Assembly: GCF_009600885.1 (NCBI RefSeq)
Contig: NZ_VCLA01000192.1
Span: 136,451 to 188,898 of the forward strand
Reading direction: 5' to 3'
DNA from: Streptomyces jumonjinensis
GTDB taxonomy: Bacteria; Actinomycetota; Actinomycetes; Streptomycetales; Streptomycetaceae
Length of the DNA stretch: 52,448 bases
Under the pieces are notes generated by a model. It was not told the DNA's origin. It was given only the letters and a program-made list of their open reading frames with translations, and made no database searches. Below, piece by piece: positions 24,644 to 32,969 of this stretch (position 1 is its first letter; every line of letters starts with the position of its first letter). Made by a program: the position numbers and the translations under genes.

Positions 24644-24979
24644 ATGGAAGAGCTTCCCGATTACGCGGAGCGGGTGCTGGAGGTCGCGGAGCTGATCCCG
24701 CCCGGACGGGTGATGACCTACGGCGATGTCGCCGAGTGGCTGGGCGAGGGCGGCCCGCGCCAGGTGGGCAGAGTGATGGCGCTGTACGGCGCGGCCGTGC
24801 CCTGGTGGCGCGTGGTCCGCTCCGATGGAGTCCTGCTGCCCGGGCACGAGCTGAGCGCCCTCGCGGAGTACCGGTCCGAGAGCACACCGCTGCGCGAGGC
24901 CCCGCGCGGCGCCGAGGGACATCTGCCGCGTCTCGATATGAAGCGGGCGCGCTGGGACGGTGAGGGCTCTCACATATGA
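24644..24979 (+). CDS. Alkyltransferase-like protein (MGMT family, no catalytic Cys)
   Basis: A 111-residue single-domain member of the O6-alkylguanine DNA methyltransferase superfamily. The helix-turn-helix region reads PPGRVMTYGDVAEWLGEGGPRQVGRVM. The active-site motif PCHR of true methyltransferases is PWWRVV here: the acceptor Cys is replaced by Trp. The protein must therefore bind alkylated DNA without repairing it itself, as ATL proteins do to flag lesions for nucleotide-excision repair. The start is the ATG at 24,644 (ATG 24,635 is an alternative); AGGAT lies just upstream. It sits before adnA/adnB as Rv3204 does in the mycobacterial block, supporting a DNA-repair role. Divergent from the flippase gene. 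Confidence 0.9.
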   Translation: MEELPDYAERVLEVAELIPPGRVMTYGDVAEWLGEGGPRQVGRVMALYGAAVPWWRVVRSDGVLLPGHELSALAEYRSESTPLREAPRGAEGHLPRLDMKRARWDGEGSHI

Positions 24980-25146
24980 CAGCTTCGGCCAGTCGGTGGC
25001 GGGGCGGGCGTCCACAGGACCGTACGGAGTACGCACCGGATGCGGCGGTCCCGCCGCGCCCCGGCCGTGCACTGGCGTAGCGTCTTCAGCACGCGGCACG
25101 GACCGCTCCCTCAGCACCAGCGCACCCACCAGGACCGACGATCCAC

Positions 25147-28100
25147 GTGAGCTCCTTCTCCACCACCGGGCGTACGCCGTACCAGCGACAGGTACCGCGG
25201 CGGACCCCGGGCGCGTACCGGCTGGTGCGTACGCCGCCGGGTGCCGTGGTTCACCCAGTACTGGACGCGGCGCAGCGCGCGGTGGTCGACCACAGAGCCG
25301 GTCCGCTGCTCGTGCTCGCGGGTCCGGGCACCGGAAAGACCACGACACTGGTGGAGGCCGTGGCCTCGCGGGTGGCGTCGGGAGCCGACCCCGAGCGGAT
25401 TCTGGTGCTCACCTTCAGCCGCAAGGCCGCGGTGGAGCTGAGGGACCGGATGGCGCTGCGGCTGGGCGGCACCCGGGGGCCGAGGGCGACCACCTTCCAC
25501 TCGTTCTGCTACGCCCTGGTCCGCGCGCACCAGGACGCCGATCTGTTCGCGGAGCCGCTGCGGCTGCTGTCGGGTCCCGAGCAGGACGTGACCGTACGGG
25601 AGCTGCTCACCGGCCAGATCGATCTGGAGGCGGAGGGGCTGGCGCGCAACCACTGGCCGGACGAGCTGCGGGCCTGTCTGACCACCCGGGGCTTCGCCGA
25701 TGAGGTGCGGGCCGTGCTGGCCCGCAGCCGCGAGCTCGGGCTCGGGCCCGGGGCGCTGGACCGCTTCGCGACGCGCACCGGGCGGCCCGACTGGAAGGCG
25801 GCGGCGTCCTTCCTGGCGGAGTATCTGGACATCCTGGATATGCAGGGCGTGCTCGACTACGCGGAGCTGGTGCACCGGGCGGTGCTGCTGGCCGAGCGGA
25901 CCGCGTCGCCGCTGGACTTCCCGTACGACGCGGTCTTCGTCGACGAGTACCAGGACACCGACCCCTCTCAGGTGCGGCTGCTGCGGGCGCTGGCGGGCGG
26001 GGGCCGGACCCTGGTCGCGTTCGGCGACCCGGACCAGTCGATCTACGCCTTCCGGGGCGCGGATGTGAACGGGATCCTGGACTTTCCGGACGCCTTCCGC
26101 CATCCGGACGGCAGACCGGCGGATGTGGCGGTCCTGACGACCTCCCGGCGCAGCGGGGCGGAGCTGCTGGCCGCGACCCGTCTGCTGACCCGCAGAATGC
26201 CGCTGCCCCGGCTCTCCGTGGACAAGGCGCGGGCCCATCGGGAGCTGGCGGCGACGCGCGAGGGCGGCGCGGTCGAGACGTACACCTTCCCCACGGCGTC
26301 GGCGGAGCTCGACAACGTCGCGGACATCCTGCGCCGGGCTCATCTGGAGGACGGGGTTCCGTGGCATGAGATGGCGGTGCTCGTCCGCGCGGGCAACCGC
26401 ACCATACCGGCGATCCGCCGGGCGCTGACCTCGGCGGGCGTGCCCCTGGAGGTGGACGGCGCGGATGTGCCGCTGCGCCATGAGCCGGCGGTGGCGCCGC
26501 TGCTGACGGCCCTCCGCGCGGTGGCGACGGCGGCGACGGCGTTCCCTCGGCACCGGGGGCCGTTCCCGGGGGGCGAGGAGTCCGGCGCCGATTCGTCCGC
26601 ACGCGCGGCGGAGGCGGGGGTCGGGTCCCTGCCGGTGGGCGAGCGGGAGGTCGGGTCCCTGCCGGTGGGCGAGCGGGAGGTCGTGTCCCTGGCCGTGGGC
26701 GAGTCCGAGCCCGTGTCCGAGCCCGTGTCCGAGCCCGTGTCCGAGCCCGTGTCCGAGCCCGTACCCGGGTCGGTGGCGGAGTCCGAGTCCGTGGGCGAGT
26801 CCGAGTCCGTGCCCCTGCCGGTGGCGGAGTCCGAGCCCGAGTCCGTATCCCCGTCCGTGGTTGAGCCCGGGCCCGTACCCCTGTCCGAGTCCGCACCGGC
26901 CGACTCCGCGCCGGAGCGTGCGGCCGTATCCGGAACCGGGGACGGCATGGCTGTTTCCGGAACCGATGGCGGCGTGGCCGTATCCGGAACCGACGGCGAC
27001 GGCGACGGGCCGCCGGACGCAGGCGAGGGCTCCCGTGCCGAGGGGGCGGAGGCCGCCGGGCCCGGGTCCGGAGAGCGGGGCACCCCCTGGCTCGACACCG
27101 AGACCGCGCTCACCCTCCTCACCTCCCCCCTCGCCGGCATGGACGCCGCCGACCTCCGCCGGCTCGGGCGGGCCCTCCGCGACGAGGAGCGGGCGGCCGG
27201 GAACCGGGTGCCTCCGCCCTCCGATCAGCTCATCGCGCGCGCCCTCGCCGAGCCCGAGCGGCTCATCGCCCACGACCGTTCCTACGCCTTCGGCGCACAG
27301 CGGCTCGGCGATCTCCTCCGGGCCGCCCGTGAGCTGCTCGAACGCGGCGGCACCGCGGAAGAGGCCCTCTGGGGGCTGTGGAGCGGCACCAGCTGGCCCA
27401 CCCGTCTGGAGCGGGCTGCCCTGCGCGGCGGCGCGGCCGGGCGCAACGCCGATCGCGACCTCGACGCCGTCTGCGCCCTCTTCGACACCGCCGCCCGCGC
27501 CGAGGAGCGCATCGGCGGCCGGGGCGCGCTCAACTTCATCGAGGAGATCGAGGCCCAGGACATCGCCGCCGACACCCTCTCGACCCGCGAGACCCGCCCC
27601 GAAGCCGTGCGTCTGATGACCGCGCACCGCTCCAAGGGCCTTGAATGGAGCCTTGTCGTCGTCGCCGGCGTCCAGGAGGGCCTCTGGCCCGACCTCCGCC
27701 GCCGTGGATCGCTGCTGGAGGCCGACCGCATCGGCCGCGACGGCCTCGCCGAGCCGCTCACCCCCGGCGCGCTCCTCGCCGAGGAGCGCAGGCTCTTCTA
27801 CGTGGCCGCCACCCGCGCCCGTGAGCGCCTGGTCGTCACCGCCGTCAAGGCTCCCGCCGACGACGGTGACCAGCCCTCCCGTTTTCTCACCGAGCTCGGC
27901 GCGGAGCCCAAGGACGTCACCGGCCGGCCCCGCCGCCCCCTCGCCGTCGCCGCTCTCGTCGCCGAACTGCGGGCCACCACCGTCGACCCCCAGGCGTCCC
28001 CGGTACTGCGCGACGCCGCCGCCCAGCGCCTCGCCCGGCTCGCCGCGCTCACCGACGACGAGGGCATGCCCCTGGCGCCGGCCGCGCACCCCGACCAGTG

Positions 28101-28956
28101 GTGGGGGCTGCGCGAACCCACCCACGGCCCGGAGCCCCTGCGCGACCGGAACCAGCCCGTCGCCCTCTCCGGAAGCGCCCTGGACCAGCTCGCCAACACC
28201 TGCTCCCTCCAGTGGTTCCTGGGCCGCGAGGTCAAGGCCGACGCCCCCGCCACCGCCGCCCAGGGCTTCGGAAACGTCATCCATGTGCTCGCGGACGAGG
28301 TCGCGTCCGGCCGTACCCCGGCCGATCTCGCCGTCCTCATGGAACGTCTCGACTCCGTCTGGGACGCACTCGTCTTCGACGCCCCCTGGAAGTCGCAGCA
28401 GGAGAAGGAGCACGCCCGCGCCGCCCTGGAGCGCTTTCTGCGCTGGCATGTGATGGACCGCGGCGGCCGTGCCCCCACCGCCACCGAACGCGACTTCGAC
28501 GTCACCCTTAAGGCGGGGGAGTACGCGGTACGCATCCGGGGGTCCATGGACCGCGTCGAACAGGACGCGGAGGGGCGTGCCTACGTCGTGGACTTCAAGA
28601 CCGGCAAACAGGCCCCCACCCGCGAGGAGGTCGCCCACCACCCGCAGCTCGCGGTCTATCAGCTGGCCGTACGCGAGGGCGCGCTCGACGAGGCGTTCGA
28701 CGGCCGCCCGCGGCCCGGCGGAGCCGAACTCGTCCATCTGCGGCAGCCCGCCCCCGTGAAGGAGGGCGGCGACACGCTCCCCAAGGTGCAGGCGCAGCAG
28801 CCGCTCGAAGGGGAGTGGATCGGCGAGCTGCTCGCCACCGCCGCGGGCCGGGTCCTGGAAGAACGTTTCACCCCGTCCACCGGGCAGCACTGCGCGAACT
28901 GCTCGTTCCGCGCTTCGTGCAGCGCGCAGCCGGAGGGACGGCACATCGTGGAGTGA
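25147..28956 (+). CDS. adnA: AdnA-like ATP-dependent DNA helicase-nuclease subunit
   Basis: A 1,269-residue UvrD/RecB-type protein, first subunit of the actinobacterial AdnAB double-strand-break resection complex. Motor: Walker A GPGTGKTT (about 59-66), DEYQDTD (about 265), FGDPDQSIYAFRG, VRLMTAHRSKGLEW and YVAATRARERL. Nuclease (about 1,000-1,269): GFGNVIHVLA, RIRGSMDRVE, VVDFKTGK (about 1,148), and four Cys (TCSLQW, then CANCSFRASC near the end) that would hold an iron-sulfur cluster as in AddB-type nucleases. Residues about 477-647 are a low-complexity Glu/Ser/Pro/Val and Gly/Thr/Asp insertion encoded by tandem repeats, which explains the length against about 1,050 in mycobacteria. GTG start at 25,147. 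Confidence 0.93.
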   Translation: MSSFSTTGRTPYQRQVPRRTPGAYRLVRTPPGAVVHPVLDAAQRAVVDHRAGPLLVLAGPGTGKTTTLVEAVASRVASGADPERILVLTFSRKAAVELRDRMALRLGGTRGPRATTFHSFCYALVRAHQDADLFAEPLRLLSGPEQDVTVRELLTGQIDLEAEGLARNHWPDELRACLTTRGFADEVRAVLARSRELGLGPGALDRFATRTGRPDWKAAASFLAEYLDILDMQGVLDYAELVHRAVLLAERTASPLDFPYDAVFVDEYQDTDPSQVRLLRALAGGGRTLVAFGDPDQSIYAFRGADVNGILDFPDAFRHPDGRPADVAVLTTSRRSGAELLAATRLLTRRMPLPRLSVDKARAHRELAATREGGAVETYTFPTASAELDNVADILRRAHLEDGVPWHEMAVLVRAGNRTIPAIRRALTSAGVPLEVDGADVPLRHEPAVAPLLTALRAVATAATAFPRHRGPFPGGEESGADSSARAAEAGVGSLPVGEREVGSLPVGEREVVSLAVGESEPVSEPVSEPVSEPVSEPVPGSVAESESVGESESVPLPVAESEPESVSPSVVEPGPVPLSESAPADSAPERAAVSGTGDGMAVSGTDGGVAVSGTDGDGDGPPDAGEGSRAEGAEAAGPGSGERGTPWLDTETALTLLTSPLAGMDAADLRRLGRALRDEERAAGNRVPPPSDQLIARALAEPERLIAHDRSYAFGAQRLGDLLRAARELLERGGTAEEALWGLWSGTSWPTRLERAALRGGAAGRNADRDLDAVCALFDTAARAEERIGGRGALNFIEEIEAQDIAADTLSTRETRPEAVRLMTAHRSKGLEWSLVVVAGVQEGLWPDLRRRGSLLEADRIGRDGLAEPLTPGALLAEERRLFYVAATRARERLVVTAVKAPADDGDQPSRFLTELGAEPKDVTGRPRRPLAVAALVAELRATTVDPQASPVLRDAAAQRLARLAALTDDEGMPLAPAAHPDQWWGLREPTHGPEPLRDRNQPVALSGSALDQLANTCSLQWFLGREVKADAPATAAQGFGNVIHVLADEVASGRTPADLAVLMERLDSVWDALVFDAPWKSQQEKEHARAALERFLRWHVMDRGGRAPTATERDFDVTLKAGEYAVRIRGSMDRVEQDAEGRAYVVDFKTGKQAPTREEVAHHPQLAVYQLAVREGALDEAFDGRPRPGGAELVHLRQPAPVKEGGDTLPKVQAQQPLEGEWIGELLATAAGRVLEERFTPSTGQHCANCSFRASCSAQPEGRHIVE
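26620..27010 (+). repeat. Tandem repeats inside adnA
   Basis: Three repeat families follow each other in frame: about three 30-bp units (GGGTCCCTGCCGGTGGGCGA core, 26,625-26,700), five 12-bp GAGCCCGTGTCC units (about 26,707-26,765, encoding EPVS) and about three 30-33-bp units encoding AVSGT(D/G)G (about 26,920-27,000). All unit lengths are multiples of three. Confidence 0.85.
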
Positions 28957-29175
28957 GCCGTCCGCGGGCGGACCGGGTCGTCGGCCGAAGGGCAGGGGAA
29001 CGCGGGCACGGACGGGAGCCGTCCGTGGGTGGGCAGGCCGAAGGGCACGGAGGCTGGGCACGGCCGGGAGCCGTCCGCGGGCGGGCCAGGCCGGGCCGGG
29101 CTGTCGGCCGAAGGGCCATGGGAGCTGTGGGCACGGCCGGGAGCTGCGGGCACCGCCGGGAGTTATCCACAGGCG
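28957..29175. repeat. Degenerate repeats between adnA and adnB
   Basis: About four imperfect copies of a unit resembling GGGAGCCGTCCGCGGGCGG followed by GTCGGCCGAAGGGC fill this 256-bp spacer. Copies begin near 28,952, 29,014, 29,067 and 29,155. No gene is seen. The spacer ends at the adnB start and contains the DnaA-box-like 9-mer at 29,163-29,171. Confidence 0.65.
29163..29171 (+). promoter_or_regulatory. DnaA-box-like 9-mer TTATCCACA
   Basis: This exact match to the classical DnaA box lies 42 bp before the adnB start. Single isolated box; functional status unknown. Confidence 0.35.
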
Positions 29176-29199
29176 GACCGGGTTGTCGGCGCCCGCCGT

Positions 29200-29205
29200 T
29201 ACCTT
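29200..29205 (+). promoter_or_regulatory. -10-like hexamer TACCTT before adnB
   Basis: TACCTT ends 7 nt before the GTG at 29,213 and there is no ribosome site, compatible with a leaderless adnB mRNA distinct from adnA. Confidence 0.35.
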
Positions 29206-29212
29206 TGTGGAT

Positions 29213-32200
29213 GTGACCGCTCGTATCACCGATCCCGAGCAGCTCAAGGAGCTCCTCGGGATCCCCTTCACCCCGGAGCAGACGGCCTGCATCACCGCGC
29301 CGCCCGCCCCGCAGGTCATCGTGGCCGGAGCCGGGTCGGGGAAGACGACGGTCATGGCCGCGCGGGTGGTGTGGCTGGTGGGGACCGGTCAGGTCGCCCC
29401 CGAGCAGGTCCTCGGCCTCACCTTCACCAACAAAGCCGCGGGCGAGCTGGCCGAGCGGGTCCGCAAGGCGCTGGTCCGGGCGGGGGTGACCGACCCCGAT
29501 GCGATCGACCCGGACAATCCACCCGGTGAGCCCCGGATCTCCACCTACCACGCCTTCGCCGGGCAGCTCCTCGCCGACCACGGACTGCGCATCGGTCTGG
29601 AGCCGACCGCCCGCCTCCTCGCCGACGCCACCCGCCACCAGCTCGCCGCCCGGGTGCTGCGCGAGGCCCCGGGCCCGTATCCGGCGCTGACCCGCTCCTT
29701 CTCCTCCCTGGTCAGCGATCTGCTCGCGCTGGACGCCGAGCTCTCCGAGCACCTGGTGCGCCCCGGCCTGCTCGACGACCACGACACCGACGTGCTCCGC
29801 GCGCTGGCGGAGGCCAAGCTCTCCAACGCGGATCTGCGCAAGATCCCCGAGGCGGCGTCCGCCCGCCGTGAGCTGCTCGAACTGACCAGGCGCTACCGCG
29901 AGGCCAAGCGCGTCCGCGAGCTGCTCGACTTCGGCGACCAGATAGCGCTCTCCGCCGAGCTGGCGCTCACCCGGCCCGCCGTGGGGGCGATCCTGCGGGA
30001 CGAATTCCGCGTCGTCCTGCTCGATGAGTACCAGGACACCTCGGTCGCCCAGCGGCTGCTGCTCTCCGGGCTCTTCGGCCAGGGCGCCGGCCATGCCGTC
30101 ACTGCGGTCGGCGACCCCTGCCAGGCCATCTACGGCTGGCGTGGCGCCTCCGTCGCCAATCTCGACGACTTCCCCGAGCACTTCCCCCATGCCGACGGCA
30201 CTCCCGCCACCCGGTTCTCGCTCAGTGAGAACCGCCGCAGCGGCGGACGGCTGCTCCAGCTCGCCAATGGGCTGGCCGCCCCCCTGCGCGCCATGCACGA
30301 AGGCGTCGAGGCGCTGCGTCCCGCTCCCGGCGCCGAGCGCGACGGATCGGTGCGCATCGCCCTGCTGCCCTCCCATACGGAGGAGATCGCGTGGCTCGCC
30401 GACTCCATCGCGCACCTGGTGCGCACGGGCAAGGCTCCCGGCGAGATCGCCGTGCTCTGCCGTACGGCGGGCGACTTCGCCGAGATCCAGGGAGCGCTGG
30501 TCGCCCGGGACGTCCCGGTGGAGGTCGTGGGCCTCTCCGGGCTGCTCCATCTGCCCGAGGTCGCCGATCTGGTCGCGGTCTGCGAGGTCCTCCAGGACCC
30601 GGGGGCCAATGCCTCCCTGGTGCGGCTGCTCACCGGGCCGCGCTGGCGGATCGGCCCCAGGGATCTGGCCCTGCTGGGGCGGCGTGCCCGGCTGCTGGTC
30701 CACCGGGCCTCGGACCCGGAGGCCGACGCCGACCAGCGACTCGCAGCCGCCGTGGAGGGCACCGACCCGGCCGAGGTCATCTCGCTCGCCGACGCGCTCG
30801 ACACCTTCCTCGACGGGGCCGGCGCGGAGGACGGTCTGCCGTTCTCGGCCGAGGCCCGGGTCCGCTTCGCCCATCTCGCCCGGGAGCTGCGCGACCTGCG
30901 CCGCTCCCTCTCCGACCCGCTGATGGACGTGCTGCACCGGGTGCTGTCCACGACGGGCCTCGATGTGGAGCTCTCCGCTTCGCCGCACGCCCTGGCCGCG
31001 CGCCGCCGCGAGACCCTAGGGAACTTCCTCGACGTCGCGGCCGGGTTCGCCGCTCTGGACGGCGAGGCGTCGCTGCTGGCGTTCCTCGGGTTTCTGCGCA
31101 CGGCGGCGCAGTTCGAGAAGGGCCTGGACAATGCCCTGCCCGGCGGCGAGAACACCGTCAAGGTGCTGACCGCGCACAAGTCCAAGGGGCTGGAGTGGGA
31201 TGTGGTGGCGGTCCCCGGTCTGACCGCCAAGCACTTTCCGAGCGAGCAGCCCCGCGAGTCCTGGACCTCGCACGCCAGGGTGCTGCCGCACGCCCTGCGC
31301 GGTGACGCGGGCACGCTCCCGGACATCGGGTCATGGGACGCGAAGGGCCTGAAGGCGTTCAAGGACGCGATGAAGGCGCATCAGCACACGGAGGAGCTCC
31401 GTCTCGGCTATGTCACCTTCACCCGTCCCCGCTCCCTGCTCCTGGGCTCGGCGCACTGGTGGGGACCGGCCCAGAAGCGCAGCCGGGGGCCGTCGTCGTT
31501 TCTGAAGGCGCTGTACGACCACTGTGCGGCGGGTTACGGCGAGATCGAGGTCTGGGCGGAGGAGCCGTCTGCGGACGCGGAGAACCCGCATCTGCTGGAG
31601 GCGGGCCCGGACCGGGTCTGGCCGCTGCCGCTGGACTCCGTCTCCCTGGACCGCCGCCGCCGGGCCCGGGACACGGTGCTGGCGCATCTGGAGCGGGAGC
31701 GGGGCCGGGCGCGGGGCGGGCTCGGGGAGCGGTCGTCCGCCCCGGAGGCGCCGCAGCCGCCGGACCTGTCAGGGTTCCCGGAGCCGATGGGGCCCTCGGC
31801 CTTCTCGGGGCCCTCGGAGTCCTCGGGGTCCGACGAGGCCCTGGAGGCCCTGGAGGCCCTGGAGGCGGCGTATGCGTCCGTGCCGCCGAGCGATCTCTTC
31901 CCCTTCGCTTTCCCGGACGAGCCGGACTATTCCGATGAGCCGCCGGATGATTTTCATGATCTGCCTCCGGAGCCGGACCTCCGTGATCTGCCTCCCGAGC
32001 CGGACCCCTTCGCGGCGGTCCCGGACGGCGACGGAGGGTCTTCGGGCCCGCTCGCGGACGGCCCGCGATCCGCTGTCGAGCTGCCCCGGCAGGGCGGCCC
32101 GTCCGGTCCGTCCGGGCTGGTCGGCCCGTCCGGCCCGGTCGGGTCCGCGCGCGGTCGGGTGCCCCTGCCCCCGGAGCCGGACCACGACGGTCCGTCGGCC

Positions 32201-32959
32201 GGGCGGCACGCCACCCCCGAGGACCTGCGTGCCATCGCCTCCTGGGACCGCGATCTGCTCTCCCTCGCCCGAGAGCTCCGTCACACCCGCGCCGCCAGTC
32301 ATGACGTCCTTCTTCCGCCCTCCCTCACCGCGTCCCAGCTGATGCGTCTCGCCGCCGACCCCGACGGCTTCGCCAAGGACCTGGCCCGGCCCATGCCCCG
32401 GCCCCCGCAGCCAGCCGCCCGGCGGGGCACCCGGTTCCACGCCTGGGTGGAATCCCGGTTCGAGGAGGTGCCGCTGCCCCTGCTCGATCCCGATGAGCTG
32501 CCCGGCGGCGACACCACCGGCCCCGATGTGGCCGAGATCTCCGACGAGCGGGACCTCGCCGCGCTCAAGGAGGCGTTCGAGCGCACCCCGTACGCCCGCC
32601 GGACCCCCTACCGGGTCGAGACGCCCTTCCAGATCACCCTCGCGGGCCGGGTGATCAGGGGCCGTATCGACGCCGTCTACCGCACCCCCGCCCCCACCGC
32701 GGCGGCAGGCCCCTCCCACCGCTACGAGATCGTCGACTGGAAGACCAGCCGCACCCATGACGCGGACCCCGTCCAGCTCGCCGTCTACCGGCTGGCCTGG
32801 GCCGAGCAGCACGGCCTGCCCCCTGAGGAGGTGGACGCCGCGTTCGTGTTCGTACGGAGCGGCGAGGTCGTCCGTCCCCGGTCCCTGCCCGGCCGTGCCG
32901 CCCTGGAGGGCATCCTGCTGGGCGGGACGGAAGGCGATACGGTCCCCGGCGACCGTTAG
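29213..32959 (+). CDS. adnB: AdnB-like ATP-dependent DNA helicase-nuclease subunit
   Basis: A 1,248-residue partner of the preceding AdnA. Motor: Walker A AGAGSGKTT (about 39-47), LDEYQDTS (about 272), VGDPCQAIYGWRG, VKVLTAHKSKGLEW. Nuclease: GTRFHAWVESRF, GRVIRGRIDAVYR, YEIVDWKTSRTHDADPVQLAVYRL with the catalytic Asp and Lys. No Cys cluster is present, consistent with the non-iron-sulfur subunit. A disordered Pro/Asp/Glu/Ser linker (about 845-1,010, including LEALEALEA and PPEPD repeats) separates motor from nuclease. The GTG at 29,213 (VTARITDPEQLKELLG) is preferred; the TTG at 29,183 would add ten unlikely residues. AdnAB resects double-strand breaks and may be the recombination helicase-nuclease of this organism. 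Confidence 0.94.
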   Translation: MTARITDPEQLKELLGIPFTPEQTACITAPPAPQVIVAGAGSGKTTVMAARVVWLVGTGQVAPEQVLGLTFTNKAAGELAERVRKALVRAGVTDPDAIDPDNPPGEPRISTYHAFAGQLLADHGLRIGLEPTARLLADATRHQLAARVLREAPGPYPALTRSFSSLVSDLLALDAELSEHLVRPGLLDDHDTDVLRALAEAKLSNADLRKIPEAASARRELLELTRRYREAKRVRELLDFGDQIALSAELALTRPAVGAILRDEFRVVLLDEYQDTSVAQRLLLSGLFGQGAGHAVTAVGDPCQAIYGWRGASVANLDDFPEHFPHADGTPATRFSLSENRRSGGRLLQLANGLAAPLRAMHEGVEALRPAPGAERDGSVRIALLPSHTEEIAWLADSIAHLVRTGKAPGEIAVLCRTAGDFAEIQGALVARDVPVEVVGLSGLLHLPEVADLVAVCEVLQDPGANASLVRLLTGPRWRIGPRDLALLGRRARLLVHRASDPEADADQRLAAAVEGTDPAEVISLADALDTFLDGAGAEDGLPFSAEARVRFAHLARELRDLRRSLSDPLMDVLHRVLSTTGLDVELSASPHALAARRRETLGNFLDVAAGFAALDGEASLLAFLGFLRTAAQFEKGLDNALPGGENTVKVLTAHKSKGLEWDVVAVPGLTAKHFPSEQPRESWTSHARVLPHALRGDAGTLPDIGSWDAKGLKAFKDAMKAHQHTEELRLGYVTFTRPRSLLLGSAHWWGPAQKRSRGPSSFLKALYDHCAAGYGEIEVWAEEPSADAENPHLLEAGPDRVWPLPLDSVSLDRRRRARDTVLAHLERERGRARGGLGERSSAPEAPQPPDLSGFPEPMGPSAFSGPSESSGSDEALEALEALEAAYASVPPSDLFPFAFPDEPDYSDEPPDDFHDLPPEPDLRDLPPEPDPFAAVPDGDGGSSGPLADGPRSAVELPRQGGPSGPSGLVGPSGPVGSARGRVPLPPEPDHDGPSAGRHATPEDLRAIASWDRDLLSLARELRHTRAASHDVLLPPSLTASQLMRLAADPDGFAKDLARPMPRPPQPAARRGTRFHAWVESRFEEVPLPLLDPDELPGGDTTGPDVAEISDERDLAALKEAFERTPYARRTPYRVETPFQITLAGRVIRGRIDAVYRTPAPTAAAGPSHRYEIVDWKTSRTHDADPVQLAVYRLAWAEQHGLPPEEVDAAFVFVRSGEVVRPRSLPGRAALEGILLGGTEGDTVPGDR

Positions 32960-32962
32960 GCT
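32957..32962 (+). promoter_or_regulatory. -10-like hexamer TAGGCT overlapping the adnB stop
   Basis: TAGGCT begins with the adnB TAG stop and ends 7 nt before the ATG at 32,970. No ribosome site precedes that ATG, so a leaderless transcript for the M20 peptidase is likely. Confidence 0.45.
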
Positions 32963-32969
32963 CAGACAC

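Noticed and set aside
24490..24963. ORF starting at the CACGATGGTGGCATG copy upstream of the ATL gene
   Set aside because: It runs through the ATL gene in another frame and becomes Gly/Arg-rich; no family resemblance. The promoter-like element alone is noted.
25111..29355. 1,414-codon open frame antisense to adnA
   Set aside because: Shadow frame of GC-rich coding DNA: no protein motifs, Gly/Arg/His-rich, and the plus strand has complete helicase and nuclease motifs.
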